Of a stretch of 64,000 nucleotides of DNA, positions 1 to 7,645 are shown piece by piece. Numbering within the stretch: the first letter of the stretch is position 1; every line of letters starts with the position of its first letter. Under the pieces are notes generated by a model. The model was not told the origin of the DNA. It searched no databases and was given only the letters and a program-made list of their open reading frames with translations. Made by a program: the position numbers and the translations under genes. Where the stretch lies: the NCBI GenBank assembly GCA_036399775.1, contig DASWMJ010000084.1, positions 186,001 through 250,000 on the forward strand, given 5' to 3'. This stretch comes from JADMIH01 sp036399775. GTDB lineage: Bacteria > Chloroflexota > Chloroflexia > QHBQ01 > JADMIH01.

Positions 1-199
1 CGAAGTAGAGCAGCGTGGCGACCATCGCCGCGACGTAGCCTGCGATACTCACCCCGGCAAGCAACTGGCTCTTGCTGGACGCCTTGCCTCGCGTGAAGAG
101 GTCAATGAACATCACCACGACGGCTGCCACGAGCACGATGATCTCCGGCAGTATCATCTCCAGGTTGAGGTCCAACCCAACGGTGCTAATCTGTGGCAT
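1..199 (-). CDS. nuoN: NADH-quinone oxidoreductase subunit N (5' part only)
   Basis: This is the first 66 codons of NuoN, an antiporter-like proton-pumping membrane subunit of complex I; the rest lies beyond the window edge. The ATG is at 197-199 on the minus strand, with GGAG about 10 bases upstream. The peptide begins MPQISTVGLDLNLEMILPEI and runs into a hydrophobic helix (IIVLVAAVVVMFIDL), then a basic loop and a second helix. NuoN is assigned from these features plus its place directly after nuoM, the usual last gene of a nuo operon. The start is well supported; the total length is unknown. Confidence 0.85.
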   Translation of the reverse strand, partial: MPQISTVGLDLNLEMILPEIIVLVAAVVVMFIDLFTRGKASSKSQLLAGVSIAGYVAAMVATLLYF

Positions 200-217
200 C
201 TATCGGAAGCTCCTTTT

Positions 218-248
218 CGTATTGCGTAGTACGTATTGCGTATTGCTG
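218..248. repeat. Heptanucleotide tandem array (unit CGTATTG)
   Basis: Four to five degenerate 7-base units related to CGTATTG/CGTAGTA lie just upstream of nuoN. A near-identical array occurs at 63923-63963 at the other end of the window. It belongs to the family of period-7 arrays scattered through the window's gaps. Confidence 0.8.
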
Positions 249-286
249 GACCAGTAACATTATTACAAGGACACCGACCCAGTACC

Positions 287-371
287 CTTGTCATCCTGAG
301 CGAAGCGAAGGATCATCCTCCCAAGCTATCTTTCACCCGTAGTGATCCTTCGCTTCGCTCAGGATGACAAG
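287..371. repeat. Perfect 29-bp inverted repeat in the nuoM-nuoN gap
   Basis: Positions 287-315 and 343-371 are perfect reverse complements (29 bases each, core CATCCTGAGCGAAGCGAAGG) around a 27-base loop. Sequences of this kind are common interspersed intergenic repeats in Chloroflexota and some other bacteria (general knowledge). In this position it would form a strong mRNA hairpin between nuoM and nuoN. There is no T-tract, so a simple terminator is unlikely and nuoN probably remains in the operon. Confidence 0.85.
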
Positions 372-415
372 TCTGGCATTTTCTTCTCATGTATCATAGT
401 TTCTCGCTATTGATA

Positions 416-1996
416 TTACTTGAAGAACAATTCAGATAAGGCCAGTGCATTGGGCACCTGGGCGTTGACAGTTTCCAGCAGGTGCCTCGTGGCGGGGCTT
501 ATCATCTCTAAGATAGGGCCGGGGAAGACGCCCATCAGGATTGCCAGGGCGGCGAGCACGACCAGGGATGAACCCTCTGCCCAATCGAGGTCGGGGAAGT
601 TGCGGCCCTCGGCTATCGTCCTGTTGAACATCACGCGCTGGAACATCCAGAAGAGGTACCACGCGGCGAATATCACTACCAGCACGGTAATGGCCCCCAC
701 TACCCAGTCGGCTCGGAACGCGGCCAGCATAGTGAGGAACTCGCCGATGAAGCCGCTCAGGCCGGGCAGGCCCACCGACCCCAGCATCATTATCATAAAC
801 ATGGCCCCGAAGAAGGGCATAGGCTTCGCCAGCCCGCCCATATCCGCGATGAGGCGGCTGTGCAGGCGGTTGTAGACTACGCCTACGCACAGGAACAGCC
901 CGCCCGTGAGCACGCCATGTGACAGTATTACGATGATAGCGCCATCAAGACCTTGCGTGGCTTCGCCCAGGCCCAGCGTATTGAGCCATACGCCCGTGAA
1001 GAGGCCCAGCGTCACGAAGCCCATGTGGCTCACCGACGAATAGGCTATCAGCTTCTTCAAGTCAGGCTGCACAAGCGACACCAGCGCGCCGTAGATGATA
1101 CCTATCACCGACAGGCCGACCATTATGCCCGCGAAGGTGGCCGCGCCCGCCGGGGTTATCGGCATGGCGAAGCGGATGAAGCCATACGCGCCCATCTTGA
1201 GGAGCACGCCCGCCAGGATGATCGAGCCTGCGGTGGGCGCTTCTACGTGCGCGTCGGGGAGCCAAGTGTGGAAGGGGAACATCGGCACCTTGACCGCGAA
1301 CGCGGCGGCGAATGCCAGGAATACCCAGTTCTGCATGTCGCGTGGGTCGCCGGGGCCAACCTGCATCAGATCGAGTATGTCGAGCGTTTTATGGGTTAAG
1401 TATTCAACGATGATAGCCACCAGCATCAGCAGCGAACCAGCCAGCGTGTAGAGGAAGAACTTGATGGCAGCGTAGACGCGATTGGACGAACCCCATATGC
1501 CTATAAGGAGCGCCATAGGCACGAGCATCACTTCCCAGAAGATGTAGAAGAGGAAGAAGTCGAGCGACACGAAAACGCCGAGCATGCCCGCTTCCAGGAT
1601 GAGTATGGTGATGTAGAACTCTTTGACGCGCTTCTGTATCGGCTTCCACGAGACCAGTATGGAGATGGGCGTGAGCAGGGTGGTGAGCACCACTAGCAGA
1701 ATGGCGATGCTGTCAACACCAAAATGGTAGCCGATGTTCAGGGGCTGCGGCAACCACAGGAACTTCTCCTGCAAATCGAAGCTCTCCACGCCCTTCCGCG
1801 CCGATGCGTCCGACATAAGATAGAAGACCAGCGCCACCAGCGACAGCACGAGGTTCACCAGCGCGCCGCCCGCCGCTATCCTCTGTATCATCGCGTTATT
1901 CCGCAGGAACAGCAGCACCAGGGCCGTCACCAACGGCAGGTACACGATGATCGACAGGATGGGGAAGTCCATCACATTGTTTGGTATGTCGCCCAC
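416..1996 (-). CDS. nuoM: NADH-quinone oxidoreductase subunit M
   Basis: This 526-residue antiporter-like subunit of the complex I membrane arm is of normal family length (about 500). About 14 hydrophobic helices are visible. The proton-channel signature is present around HTWLPDAHVEAPTAGS with the following LLKMGAYG. The start is a GTG at 1996 preceded by GGAGGGGGCATTA; an ATG eight codons later (before DFPILS) is a weaker choice. It lies 18 bases after nuoL with no repeat element between, so the two are probably translated from one message. NuoM with NuoL and NuoN pumps protons during NADH oxidation. Confidence 0.95.
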   Translation of the reverse strand: MGDIPNNVMDFPILSIIVYLPLVTALVLLFLRNNAMIQRIAAGGALVNLVLSLVALVFYLMSDASARKGVESFDLQEKFLWLPQPLNIGYHFGVDSIAILLVVLTTLLTPISILVSWKPIQKRVKEFYITILILEAGMLGVFVSLDFFLFYIFWEVMLVPMALLIGIWGSSNRVYAAIKFFLYTLAGSLLMLVAIIVEYLTHKTLDILDLMQVGPGDPRDMQNWVFLAFAAAFAVKVPMFPFHTWLPDAHVEAPTAGSIILAGVLLKMGAYGFIRFAMPITPAGAATFAGIMVGLSVIGIIYGALVSLVQPDLKKLIAYSSVSHMGFVTLGLFTGVWLNTLGLGEATQGLDGAIIVILSHGVLTGGLFLCVGVVYNRLHSRLIADMGGLAKPMPFFGAMFMIMMLGSVGLPGLSGFIGEFLTMLAAFRADWVVGAITVLVVIFAAWYLFWMFQRVMFNRTIAEGRNFPDLDWAEGSSLVVLAALAILMGVFPGPILEMISPATRHLLETVNAQVPNALALSELFFK

Positions 1997-2014
1997 TAAT
2001 GCCCCCTCCGAATT

Positions 2015-4042
2015 TTACCTGGGTAGTATGATCCAAAGATAGGTCACCAGTCCGAGCAGGCCGAGGCCAATTGCTAATGCGTAGCCTTGCACGAATCCTG
2101 TCTGCACCTTGCGCAGCCTGCCGCCCGTGAAGTTCACCAGCCCCGCCATGCCGTTCACCATGCCGTCCACTACCCGCTGGTCAAACCGCCAGAAGGCGTA
2201 GGCCAGCGCCTTGCCGCCGTCTACGAACACCTTGTGGTAAAACTCATCGAAGTACCACTTGTTGAGCAGGGCGTTATAAAGCCACGACACGTTCTTGGCA
2301 AGGGCTTCCGGCAGACCACTCGGCCTGTAGTAGAGCAGCCAGGCCGTGAATATGCCTGCTATGGCGGTGAGCGTCGAGATGAGCATTATCATCATCACGG
2401 GTTGCGTGAAGCCCGCCGCGATGTGCGCGCCGCGCTCAAGCGCAGGCTCGAACACAGGCTCTATGAAATAGTGGAACGCGCCCGCGTCAGGCGGCACGCC
2501 CACGAACCCTATCAGCGCAGCGGCTATCGCCAGAATGATGAGCGGTATCGTCATGAGCGGCTTCGACTCGTGAGGGTGTACGTCCTTCGGCACGTTGTTC
2601 TTGCCGAAGAAGACCACGAACACCAGCCTGAACATATAGAGCGCCGTCAGGAACGCGCTCGCCATGAGGAGCGACCCCACGATCCAGTTTCCACGTAATA
2701 GCGCGTTGCCTATGATCTCGTCCTTCGACCAGAAGCCCGCGAACGGTATCACGCCCGCGTTGGCGAGCGAGGCCACCAGGAAGGTCCAGAACGTGATGGG
2801 CATCTTGTTCTTTAGCTGGCCCATCTTGCGTATATCCTGTTCGCCGTGCATGCCATGTATGACCGAGCCTGACCCCAGGAAGAGCAGGCCCTTGAAGAAG
2901 GCGTGCGTCATCAGGTGGAAGATAGCCGACGCCCACGCGCCCACGCCCAGCCCCGCGAACATATAGCCAAGCTGCGAGACGGTTGAATACGCCACCACCC
3001 TCTTGATGTCATTGTTCGCCAGGGCTATCGTGGACCCCAGCACCGCCGTCGTAGCGCCGATTATCGCCACTATCAACAGGGCGTCTGGCGCGAGCGAGAA
3101 GATAGGGTTGAGGCGGGCCACCATGTAGACGCCCGCCGTGACCATCGTAGCGGCGTGTATGAGCGCGCTCACCGGCGTTGGACCTTCCATAGCGTCGGGC
3201 AACCAGACGTGCAGGGGGAATTGCGCGCTCTTGCCCATCGCGCCCATGAAGAGGAGGATGCACACTATAGTGAGGTTCCCCAACCTCATAGGCTCGCTCT
3301 CCACCGCCTCGAAGATATTGGTGTAGCGCAGATCGCTCGCCGCTTCAAAGAAGTTGACGAACAGCATCATGATGCCTAGCGCGAAGCCGAAGTCGCCAAT
3401 GCGGTTGACTATAAACGCTTTCTTGGCAGCGTCACTCGCCGACTTCTTGGTGAACCAGAAACCTATCAGCAGATACGAGCAGAGGCCCACTGCCTCCCAG
3501 CCCACGAAGAGGAGCAGCAGGTTGTTGCCCAGCACCAATATCAACATGCTGAAGACGAACAGTGGCAGATAGGTGAAGAAGCGAGCGAAGTCCTTATCTT
3601 CCTCCATATACGCCAGGGAGTAGATATGCACCAGGGTAGAGACCGAAGTGACCACCAGCAGCATGATGGCCGATAACTGGTCCACCAGGAAGGCTACCTC
3701 TATATGCAGGTCGCCCGACGGTATCCAGGTGTAAAGGCTGTACTGGAAAGCCCCGGCGTCGTGCGGCCTGTTCATCACGTCGAGCAGCACCAGCACCGAC
3801 ATGACGAAGCTCAGCCCGACCAGCACGCTCGCGATGATACCCGCCGTCTTGGGGGGGTTGCCGCCTGGCTTGGAAGGCCGCCCCAGCATACGCCCAAAGA
3901 AGCCGTTTATCAGGAACGCCAGCAGAGGCAGCGCGGGCAGCAGCCAGATGTAGTTCAGCACAATAGGCTCAGACGCATGCTCAGCCTCCTGCGCCAGCAC
4001 CCCCCCTACCCGCATCAATTGGTCCAACAAGAAGAACCCCAT
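2015..4042 (-). CDS. nuoL: NADH-quinone oxidoreductase subunit L
   Basis: This is the largest antiporter-like subunit of complex I (675 residues with the chosen start). The family signature is visible: FVGWEAVGLCSYLLIGFW, then KSAQFPLHVWLPDAMEGPTP and ALIHAATMVTAGVYM, followed by the C-terminal lateral-helix region. The reading frame stays open 18 codons further upstream, but that stretch is encoded by the heptanucleotide array at 4056-4089. The start at 4042 (MGFFLLDQLM) has a strong ribosome-binding site, GAGGGGGAGAG, immediately upstream, so it was preferred. nuoK lies upstream and nuoM 18 bases downstream. Confidence 0.95.
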   Translation of the reverse strand: MGFFLLDQLMRVGGVLAQEAEHASEPIVLNYIWLLPALPLLAFLINGFFGRMLGRPSKPGGNPPKTAGIIASVLVGLSFVMSVLVLLDVMNRPHDAGAFQYSLYTWIPSGDLHIEVAFLVDQLSAIMLLVVTSVSTLVHIYSLAYMEEDKDFARFFTYLPLFVFSMLILVLGNNLLLLFVGWEAVGLCSYLLIGFWFTKKSASDAAKKAFIVNRIGDFGFALGIMMLFVNFFEAASDLRYTNIFEAVESEPMRLGNLTIVCILLFMGAMGKSAQFPLHVWLPDAMEGPTPVSALIHAATMVTAGVYMVARLNPIFSLAPDALLIVAIIGATTAVLGSTIALANNDIKRVVAYSTVSQLGYMFAGLGVGAWASAIFHLMTHAFFKGLLFLGSGSVIHGMHGEQDIRKMGQLKNKMPITFWTFLVASLANAGVIPFAGFWSKDEIIGNALLRGNWIVGSLLMASAFLTALYMFRLVFVVFFGKNNVPKDVHPHESKPLMTIPLIILAIAAALIGFVGVPPDAGAFHYFIEPVFEPALERGAHIAAGFTQPVMMIMLISTLTAIAGIFTAWLLYYRPSGLPEALAKNVSWLYNALLNKWYFDEFYHKVFVDGGKALAYAFWRFDQRVVDGMVNGMAGLVNFTGGRLRKVQTGFVQGYALAIGLGLLGLVTYLWIILPR

Positions 4043-4055
4043 CTCTCCCCCTCTG

Positions 4056-4133
4056 TGAATTCTGAATTTTGAGTTTTGAATTTTGAATTGGACCAAACCC
4101 TAATTCATAATTCAACATTTAGAATTCAAAATT
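4056..4133. repeat. Heptanucleotide inverted array (unit GAATTTT), nuoK-nuoL gap
   Basis: The left arm (4056-4089) has about five units of GAATTTT/GAGTTTT. The right arm (4101-4133) has the complementary AAAATTC/ATAATTC units. The arms can pair around an 11-base loop. The outer end of the right arm supplies the nuoK stop codon TAA; the other arm ends a few bases before the nuoL ribosome-binding site. Confidence 0.85.
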
Positions 4134-4491
4134 ACTCCTTCATCAGGTCTATGTCGGTCGTGTCTACGGTAGGCTTCTGGCGCACCAGGGCTATTATTAT
4201 TGCCAGGCCGACTGCGGCTTCGGCGGCGGCTACCGTTACTACGAACACCACGAAGTTCTGCCCGGCCATCGAATTTAGCTGCGTGCCGAAAGCTATCAGT
4301 GAGAGGTTTACCGCGTTCATCATCAGTTCCGCCGACATGAATATCACCAGCACGTTGCGGCGGGTTAGCACTCCGATGAAGCCCAGGCTGAACAATATTG
4401 CGCTAACCGCCAGGAACCACGCCAACGGCACCCCCGTCGTGCCCGATACGGTGGAAGGCTCCCCAACCTGCCCCAAGACCGAAAGAAACAT
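4132..4491 (-). CDS. nuoK: NADH-quinone oxidoreductase subunit K
   Basis: A small three-helix membrane subunit of complex I (119 residues; about 100 is usual, the extra being N-terminal). The two conserved membrane glutamates needed for proton transfer are visible in MSAELMMNAVNL and VAAAEAAVGLAI. The ATG at 4491 is preceded by AAGGAGAGGG at good spacing. The stop codon TAA coincides with the first bases of the heptanucleotide array that follows. It lies between nuoJ and nuoL as usual. Confidence 0.93.
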   Translation of the reverse strand: MFLSVLGQVGEPSTVSGTTGVPLAWFLAVSAILFSLGFIGVLTRRNVLVIFMSAELMMNAVNLSLIAFGTQLNSMAGQNFVVFVVTVAAAEAAVGLAIIIALVRQKPTVDTTDIDLMKE

Positions 4492-4506
4492 AAACCCTCT
4501 CCTTCG

Positions 4507-4611
4507 GAATTACGAATTATGAATTACTAATTACGAATTGAATCTATGTTCTTTGAGAGTGCTGGTCCGGCGGTTGGTAAATCGTAATTCGTAATTTGTA
4601 ATTCGTAATTC
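4507..4611. repeat. Heptanucleotide inverted array (unit GAATTAC), nuoJ-nuoK gap
   Basis: The left arm 4507-4540 has five units of GAATTAC-type and the right arm 4578-4611 has the complementary GTAATTC units, separated by about 37 unrelated bases. The nuoJ stop TGA lies at the edge of the right arm. Confidence 0.85.
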
Positions 4612-5416
4612 AAGACTTTGTACTCGCGTCCTCAAGCTCTACCCCGGAGGTTGTGCCCGCGCCTGTGGAGTCGGGTTGGCTGACTGTAGGCATTTCCGGG
4701 TTTTCGGTGATGGAGGACATGCCTAGCGCGGGGCGCAGCTTCTTATCAATCTGCTCCGACTGGGGCGAATTGGCAAATGAGCGCCTCCCTAGAGATATGC
4801 CAATCGAAGGCAGCATCTCTTCTACTTCCTCTGGCTCCTCTTTGCGGGCCAAAACGATAGCGCCGATTACCGCGAGCAGGAGTATGATGGAGGCTATTTC
4901 AAATGGGAGTAAGTACTGCGTATACAGGGTCTGCCCCAGGGCCTGGACGTTTCCGCCCATGTCGTTTACGTACTGGTTGCTGAAAACGTAGTTAGTGCCG
5001 CTTATCACGTCACCGATGCGTGCCTCGGCGGGCTGCGTGCTGAAGATGACTACCGTGACCAATTCCAGGGCCAATACCAGGCCCATGGGCCAGGCGGCTA
5101 TCATCTGTGCCCGGTGGATGCCTCCCAGCTTCGGGCCTTCCCGCAAGCCCAGGAGCATGATGACGAAGAGGAATAGCACCACGATAGCGCCCGTGTAGAC
5201 CAGCACCTGCAATGCCGCCAGGAACTCGGCCCCCAGCATGACGTACATCACGGCAAGCTGGAAGAACGCCATCACCAGCCACAAAGCCGAATGTACAGCG
5301 TTCTTGCGCGTCACCATCATGGCCCCCGATAAGATAGCGACCCCGGCAGCGTTCATGAAGACGATCTGCCCGAAGCCGGGCAAGGGTACGGTCACCCCGA
5401 AGACATCAATATTCAC
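4610..5416 (-). CDS. nuoJ: NADH-quinone oxidoreductase subunit J
   Basis: A membrane subunit of complex I with five predicted helices in the first 190 residues, including the conserved ALQVLVYTGAIVVLFLFVIM segment. At 268 residues it is longer than the usual 165-200: the C-terminal 75 residues are a hydrophilic Ser/Thr/Pro-rich tail with no recognised domain. The start is GTG at 5416 with GGAGACGTGACCT upstream, only 3 bases after the nuoI stop, so translation is probably coupled. The stop TGA is built into the heptanucleotide array at 4578-4611. Confidence 0.92.
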   Translation of the reverse strand: MNIDVFGVTVPLPGFGQIVFMNAAGVAILSGAMMVTRKNAVHSALWLVMAFFQLAVMYVMLGAEFLAALQVLVYTGAIVVLFLFVIMLLGLREGPKLGGIHRAQMIAAWPMGLVLALELVTVVIFSTQPAEARIGDVISGTNYVFSNQYVNDMGGNVQALGQTLYTQYLLPFEIASIILLLAVIGAIVLARKEEPEEVEEMLPSIGISLGRRSFANSPQSEQIDKKLRPALGMSSITENPEMPTVSQPDSTGAGTTSGVELEDASTKS

Positions 5417-5419
5417 AGG

Positions 5420-6103
5420 TCACGTCTCCTTCGGCTCGTCGCTGTATGCCTCCGCGCCACGACCCGACTGCTCAGGTCCAGCTGGCCTGCCAAGCTGGGT
5501 GGGCCGCGTGGTGCCGCCTATCATGTTGGCCCCGGTCATGTCGTTGATGCCATCCAGCCCCGCCGCCCTCGCCTGAGCGTCCAGGCGCACGTTCAGTTCT
5601 GCCATATAGGTCTTGCCCAGGTTCAGCAGCTTGTACTTGTCGTAAATCGTCTCGCCCCGGTTGTCAGTCGCCATCTCGAAGTGGTGGCTCATGATGATAG
5701 CTTCCACTGGGCAAACCTCCACGCACAGGCCGCAGTAGAGGCAGCGCGTCTCGTTGATCTCGTAGTAGTAGCGCATCTTCTTGGCGCGAGAATCGAGCGG
5801 GTCAAGCCCCTTTAGATAGTAGTGCTCGAACGGGTGCCATTCGTCCATGTGCCCAACATCCGGGTCTGGACTCTCGTCTTCGACCACGCCGATGCTTATG
5901 CAGTCAACAGGGCACACCTGCGGGCACAGCCCGCACCCCACGCACTTCTCCCGCCCCGTCTCCGGGTGGGGCAGCAAGCCCACAGCCCCGCGAAAGCGCG
6001 GCGAAAGCTCGCGCATGGCGTCAGGGTACTCGACGGTCACAGTCGGCCTGAAAAACTGCCGCAACGTCACAAAGAACCCACCAACCTGGTTTACTAAGTC
6101 CAT
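5420..6103 (-). CDS. nuoI: NADH-quinone oxidoreductase subunit I (8Fe-8S ferredoxin)
   Basis: A peripheral-arm subunit that carries the two [4Fe-4S] clusters N6a and N6b on the electron path to quinone. Two ferredoxin motifs are present: C54, C57, C60 and C64, and C121, C124, C127 and C131, each followed by the CP that crosses to the other cluster. The 227 residues include a C-terminal tail of about 60 residues beyond the core. The ATG at 6103 has AGGAGCAGTAA upstream. It overlaps no repeat and lies 3 bases before nuoJ. Confidence 0.95.
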   Translation of the reverse strand: MDLVNQVGGFFVTLRQFFRPTVTVEYPDAMRELSPRFRGAVGLLPHPETGREKCVGCGLCPQVCPVDCISIGVVEDESPDPDVGHMDEWHPFEHYYLKGLDPLDSRAKKMRYYYEINETRCLYCGLCVEVCPVEAIIMSHHFEMATDNRGETIYDKYKLLNLGKTYMAELNVRLDAQARAAGLDGINDMTGANMIGGTTRPTQLGRPAGPEQSGRGAEAYSDEPKET

Positions 6104-6117
6104 TTACTGCTCCTAAG

Positions 6118-6243
6118 GTACGTAAAACGTAAAACGTAAGGGTGATGTGTGAATGTAGCAAATCTGTGATTCTAACTTTCTAACTAACTGGCAAGAACCA
6201 GACCTCCTTACGCCTCTTACGTTTTACGTTTTACGTTTCACGC
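6118..6243. repeat. Heptanucleotide inverted array (unit GTAAAAC), nuoH-nuoI gap
   Basis: The left arm 6118-6140 reads GTA CGTAAAA CGTAAAA CGTAAG. The right arm 6216-6243 is its reverse complement, CTTACGTTTTACGTTTTACG. About 75 bases separate them. The nuoH stop TGA lies inside the right arm. Confidence 0.85.
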
Positions 6244-7551
6244 ATTCCGGCTCACGGGCCGGGCCTCACCTTCAATAGTGCCGCGCCCACCCTGGGCGTT
6301 GCGTACAAGGATGACCTGGCGGTCCACCAGCACGGGACGCTCTGCCTGGCCGAACCAGCTAAAGCCCGCCATGCGCGAGATGCCGAAGATGCCGATAATG
6401 CCCAGCAGGACCTCTATACCGGCCATGAGAAGCCATCCCCACCATCGGTCGGCGTATTGGGCGGCAGTCAACTCCGGCGGGAAGATCGTCAGCTTGAGCA
6501 CGGAGATGATCATGATATTCACAAGGATCAGTGGCAGGAATACCTTCCAGCACAAGCCCATGAGTTGGTCATAGCGGAAGCGTGGCAGCGTCCAGCGCAG
6601 CCAGTAGAAGACGAAGACCAGGATGAATATCTTGAGGACCATCCAGTGGAAGCCTGAACTGAGGAAACCACTGAGGAACGGGATGCCTGCCAGGGAATTG
6701 CCAGTGTCGAAGAATGCATCAAATGGCGAACCCCAGCCGCCGAGGAATAGTACTGAAGTAAGCGACGACATTGTGAACACGGCGTTGAACTCAGCGAGTT
6801 GGAAGAGTCCGAAGCGCATGCCGCTATACTCGGTGTGGTAGCCCGCCACCAGTTCGGACTCGGCCTCTATGAGGTCGAACGGAGTGCGGCTAGCCTCAGC
6901 CAGGGCCGAGGCGAAGAAGACGAGCAGGCCCAGCGGCTGGAACAGTATAAACCAGAGGCCGGGTTGCGTGACGACGTGGGTGACGTTCTGCGCGTTGGTA
7001 ATATCCACGAGGCTAAGGGAGCCTGTCAGCAGGAACACTCCGATGAGGGAGATACCGAACGTGATCTCGTAGCTGATTACCTGGGAGGACGCACGCATGG
7101 CGCTGAGTAGCGAATATTTGCTGTTAGACGACCACCCCGCCATCATCACGCCGTACACGCCGAGCGAAGAGAGGGCCAGCACGACCAGCATACCCACCTT
7201 CACATCAGCGATGAACCATGTGACGTCAACATCGAATATCCTGATACTGCCCGGACTCCACGGTATCACCACGAGCACGGCGAGGCTGGCGAAAGCAGAC
7301 ACGATGGGTGCCAGGAAAAACACCACCTTGTCGGCGTCTGCGGTAGTCGTGTTCTCTTTCTTGAGCATCTTCAGCAGATCGGCGAAGCTCTGTAGCAGGC
7401 CGATAGGCCCCGCCCTGTTCGGCCCCTGCCGCGCCTGCATATGCGCCCCTACCTTGCGCTCGCCGTAGATGACGTATGCCACAATCACCAGGCCGGCATT
7501 CAAGATCATGAACGCCAACGCCGCCTTGAGCACAACGAATACCCAATCCAT
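6238..7551 (-). CDS. nuoH: NADH-quinone oxidoreductase subunit H
   Basis: A membrane subunit at the junction of the two arms of complex I that forms part of the quinone chamber. The signature GERKVGAHMQARQGPNRAGP is present near residue 30, as is the conserved acidic loop (FDLIEAESELVAGYHTEYSG) that lines the quinone tunnel. At 437 residues it is about 80-100 longer than typical NuoH. The extra sequence is an extra hydrophobic region and a basic C-terminal tail. The ATG at 7551 has CAGGGAGA upstream. The stop falls in the GTAAAAC array. Confidence 0.94.
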   Translation of the reverse strand: MDWVFVVLKAALAFMILNAGLVIVAYVIYGERKVGAHMQARQGPNRAGPIGLLQSFADLLKMLKKENTTTADADKVVFFLAPIVSAFASLAVLVVIPWSPGSIRIFDVDVTWFIADVKVGMLVVLALSSLGVYGVMMAGWSSNSKYSLLSAMRASSQVISYEITFGISLIGVFLLTGSLSLVDITNAQNVTHVVTQPGLWFILFQPLGLLVFFASALAEASRTPFDLIEAESELVAGYHTEYSGMRFGLFQLAEFNAVFTMSSLTSVLFLGGWGSPFDAFFDTGNSLAGIPFLSGFLSSGFHWMVLKIFILVFVFYWLRWTLPRFRYDQLMGLCWKVFLPLILVNIMIISVLKLTIFPPELTAAQYADRWWGWLLMAGIEVLLGIIGIFGISRMAGFSWFGQAERPVLVDRQVILVRNAQGGRGTIEGEARPVSRNA

Positions 7552-7564
7552 CGGTGTCTCCCTG

Positions 7565-7645
7565 ATTAGAAGCTAGAAGTTAGAAATTAGAAGTTAGAGC
7601 CGTTCTGTTTTCTGATTTCTAACTTTTAATTTCTAGTTTCTCGTC
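7565..7645. repeat. Heptanucleotide inverted array (unit GAAGTTA), nuoG-nuoH gap
   Basis: The left arm 7565-7599 has units AGAAGCT/AGAAGTT/AGAAATT. The right arm 7611-7643 has the complementary TTCTAACTTTTAATTTCTAG. The nuoG stop TGA abuts the right arm. Confidence 0.82.

Noticed and set aside
4043..4096. N-terminal extension of NuoL
   Set aside because: The 18 codons are encoded by the repeat array; a strong ribosome-binding site supports the start at 4042.
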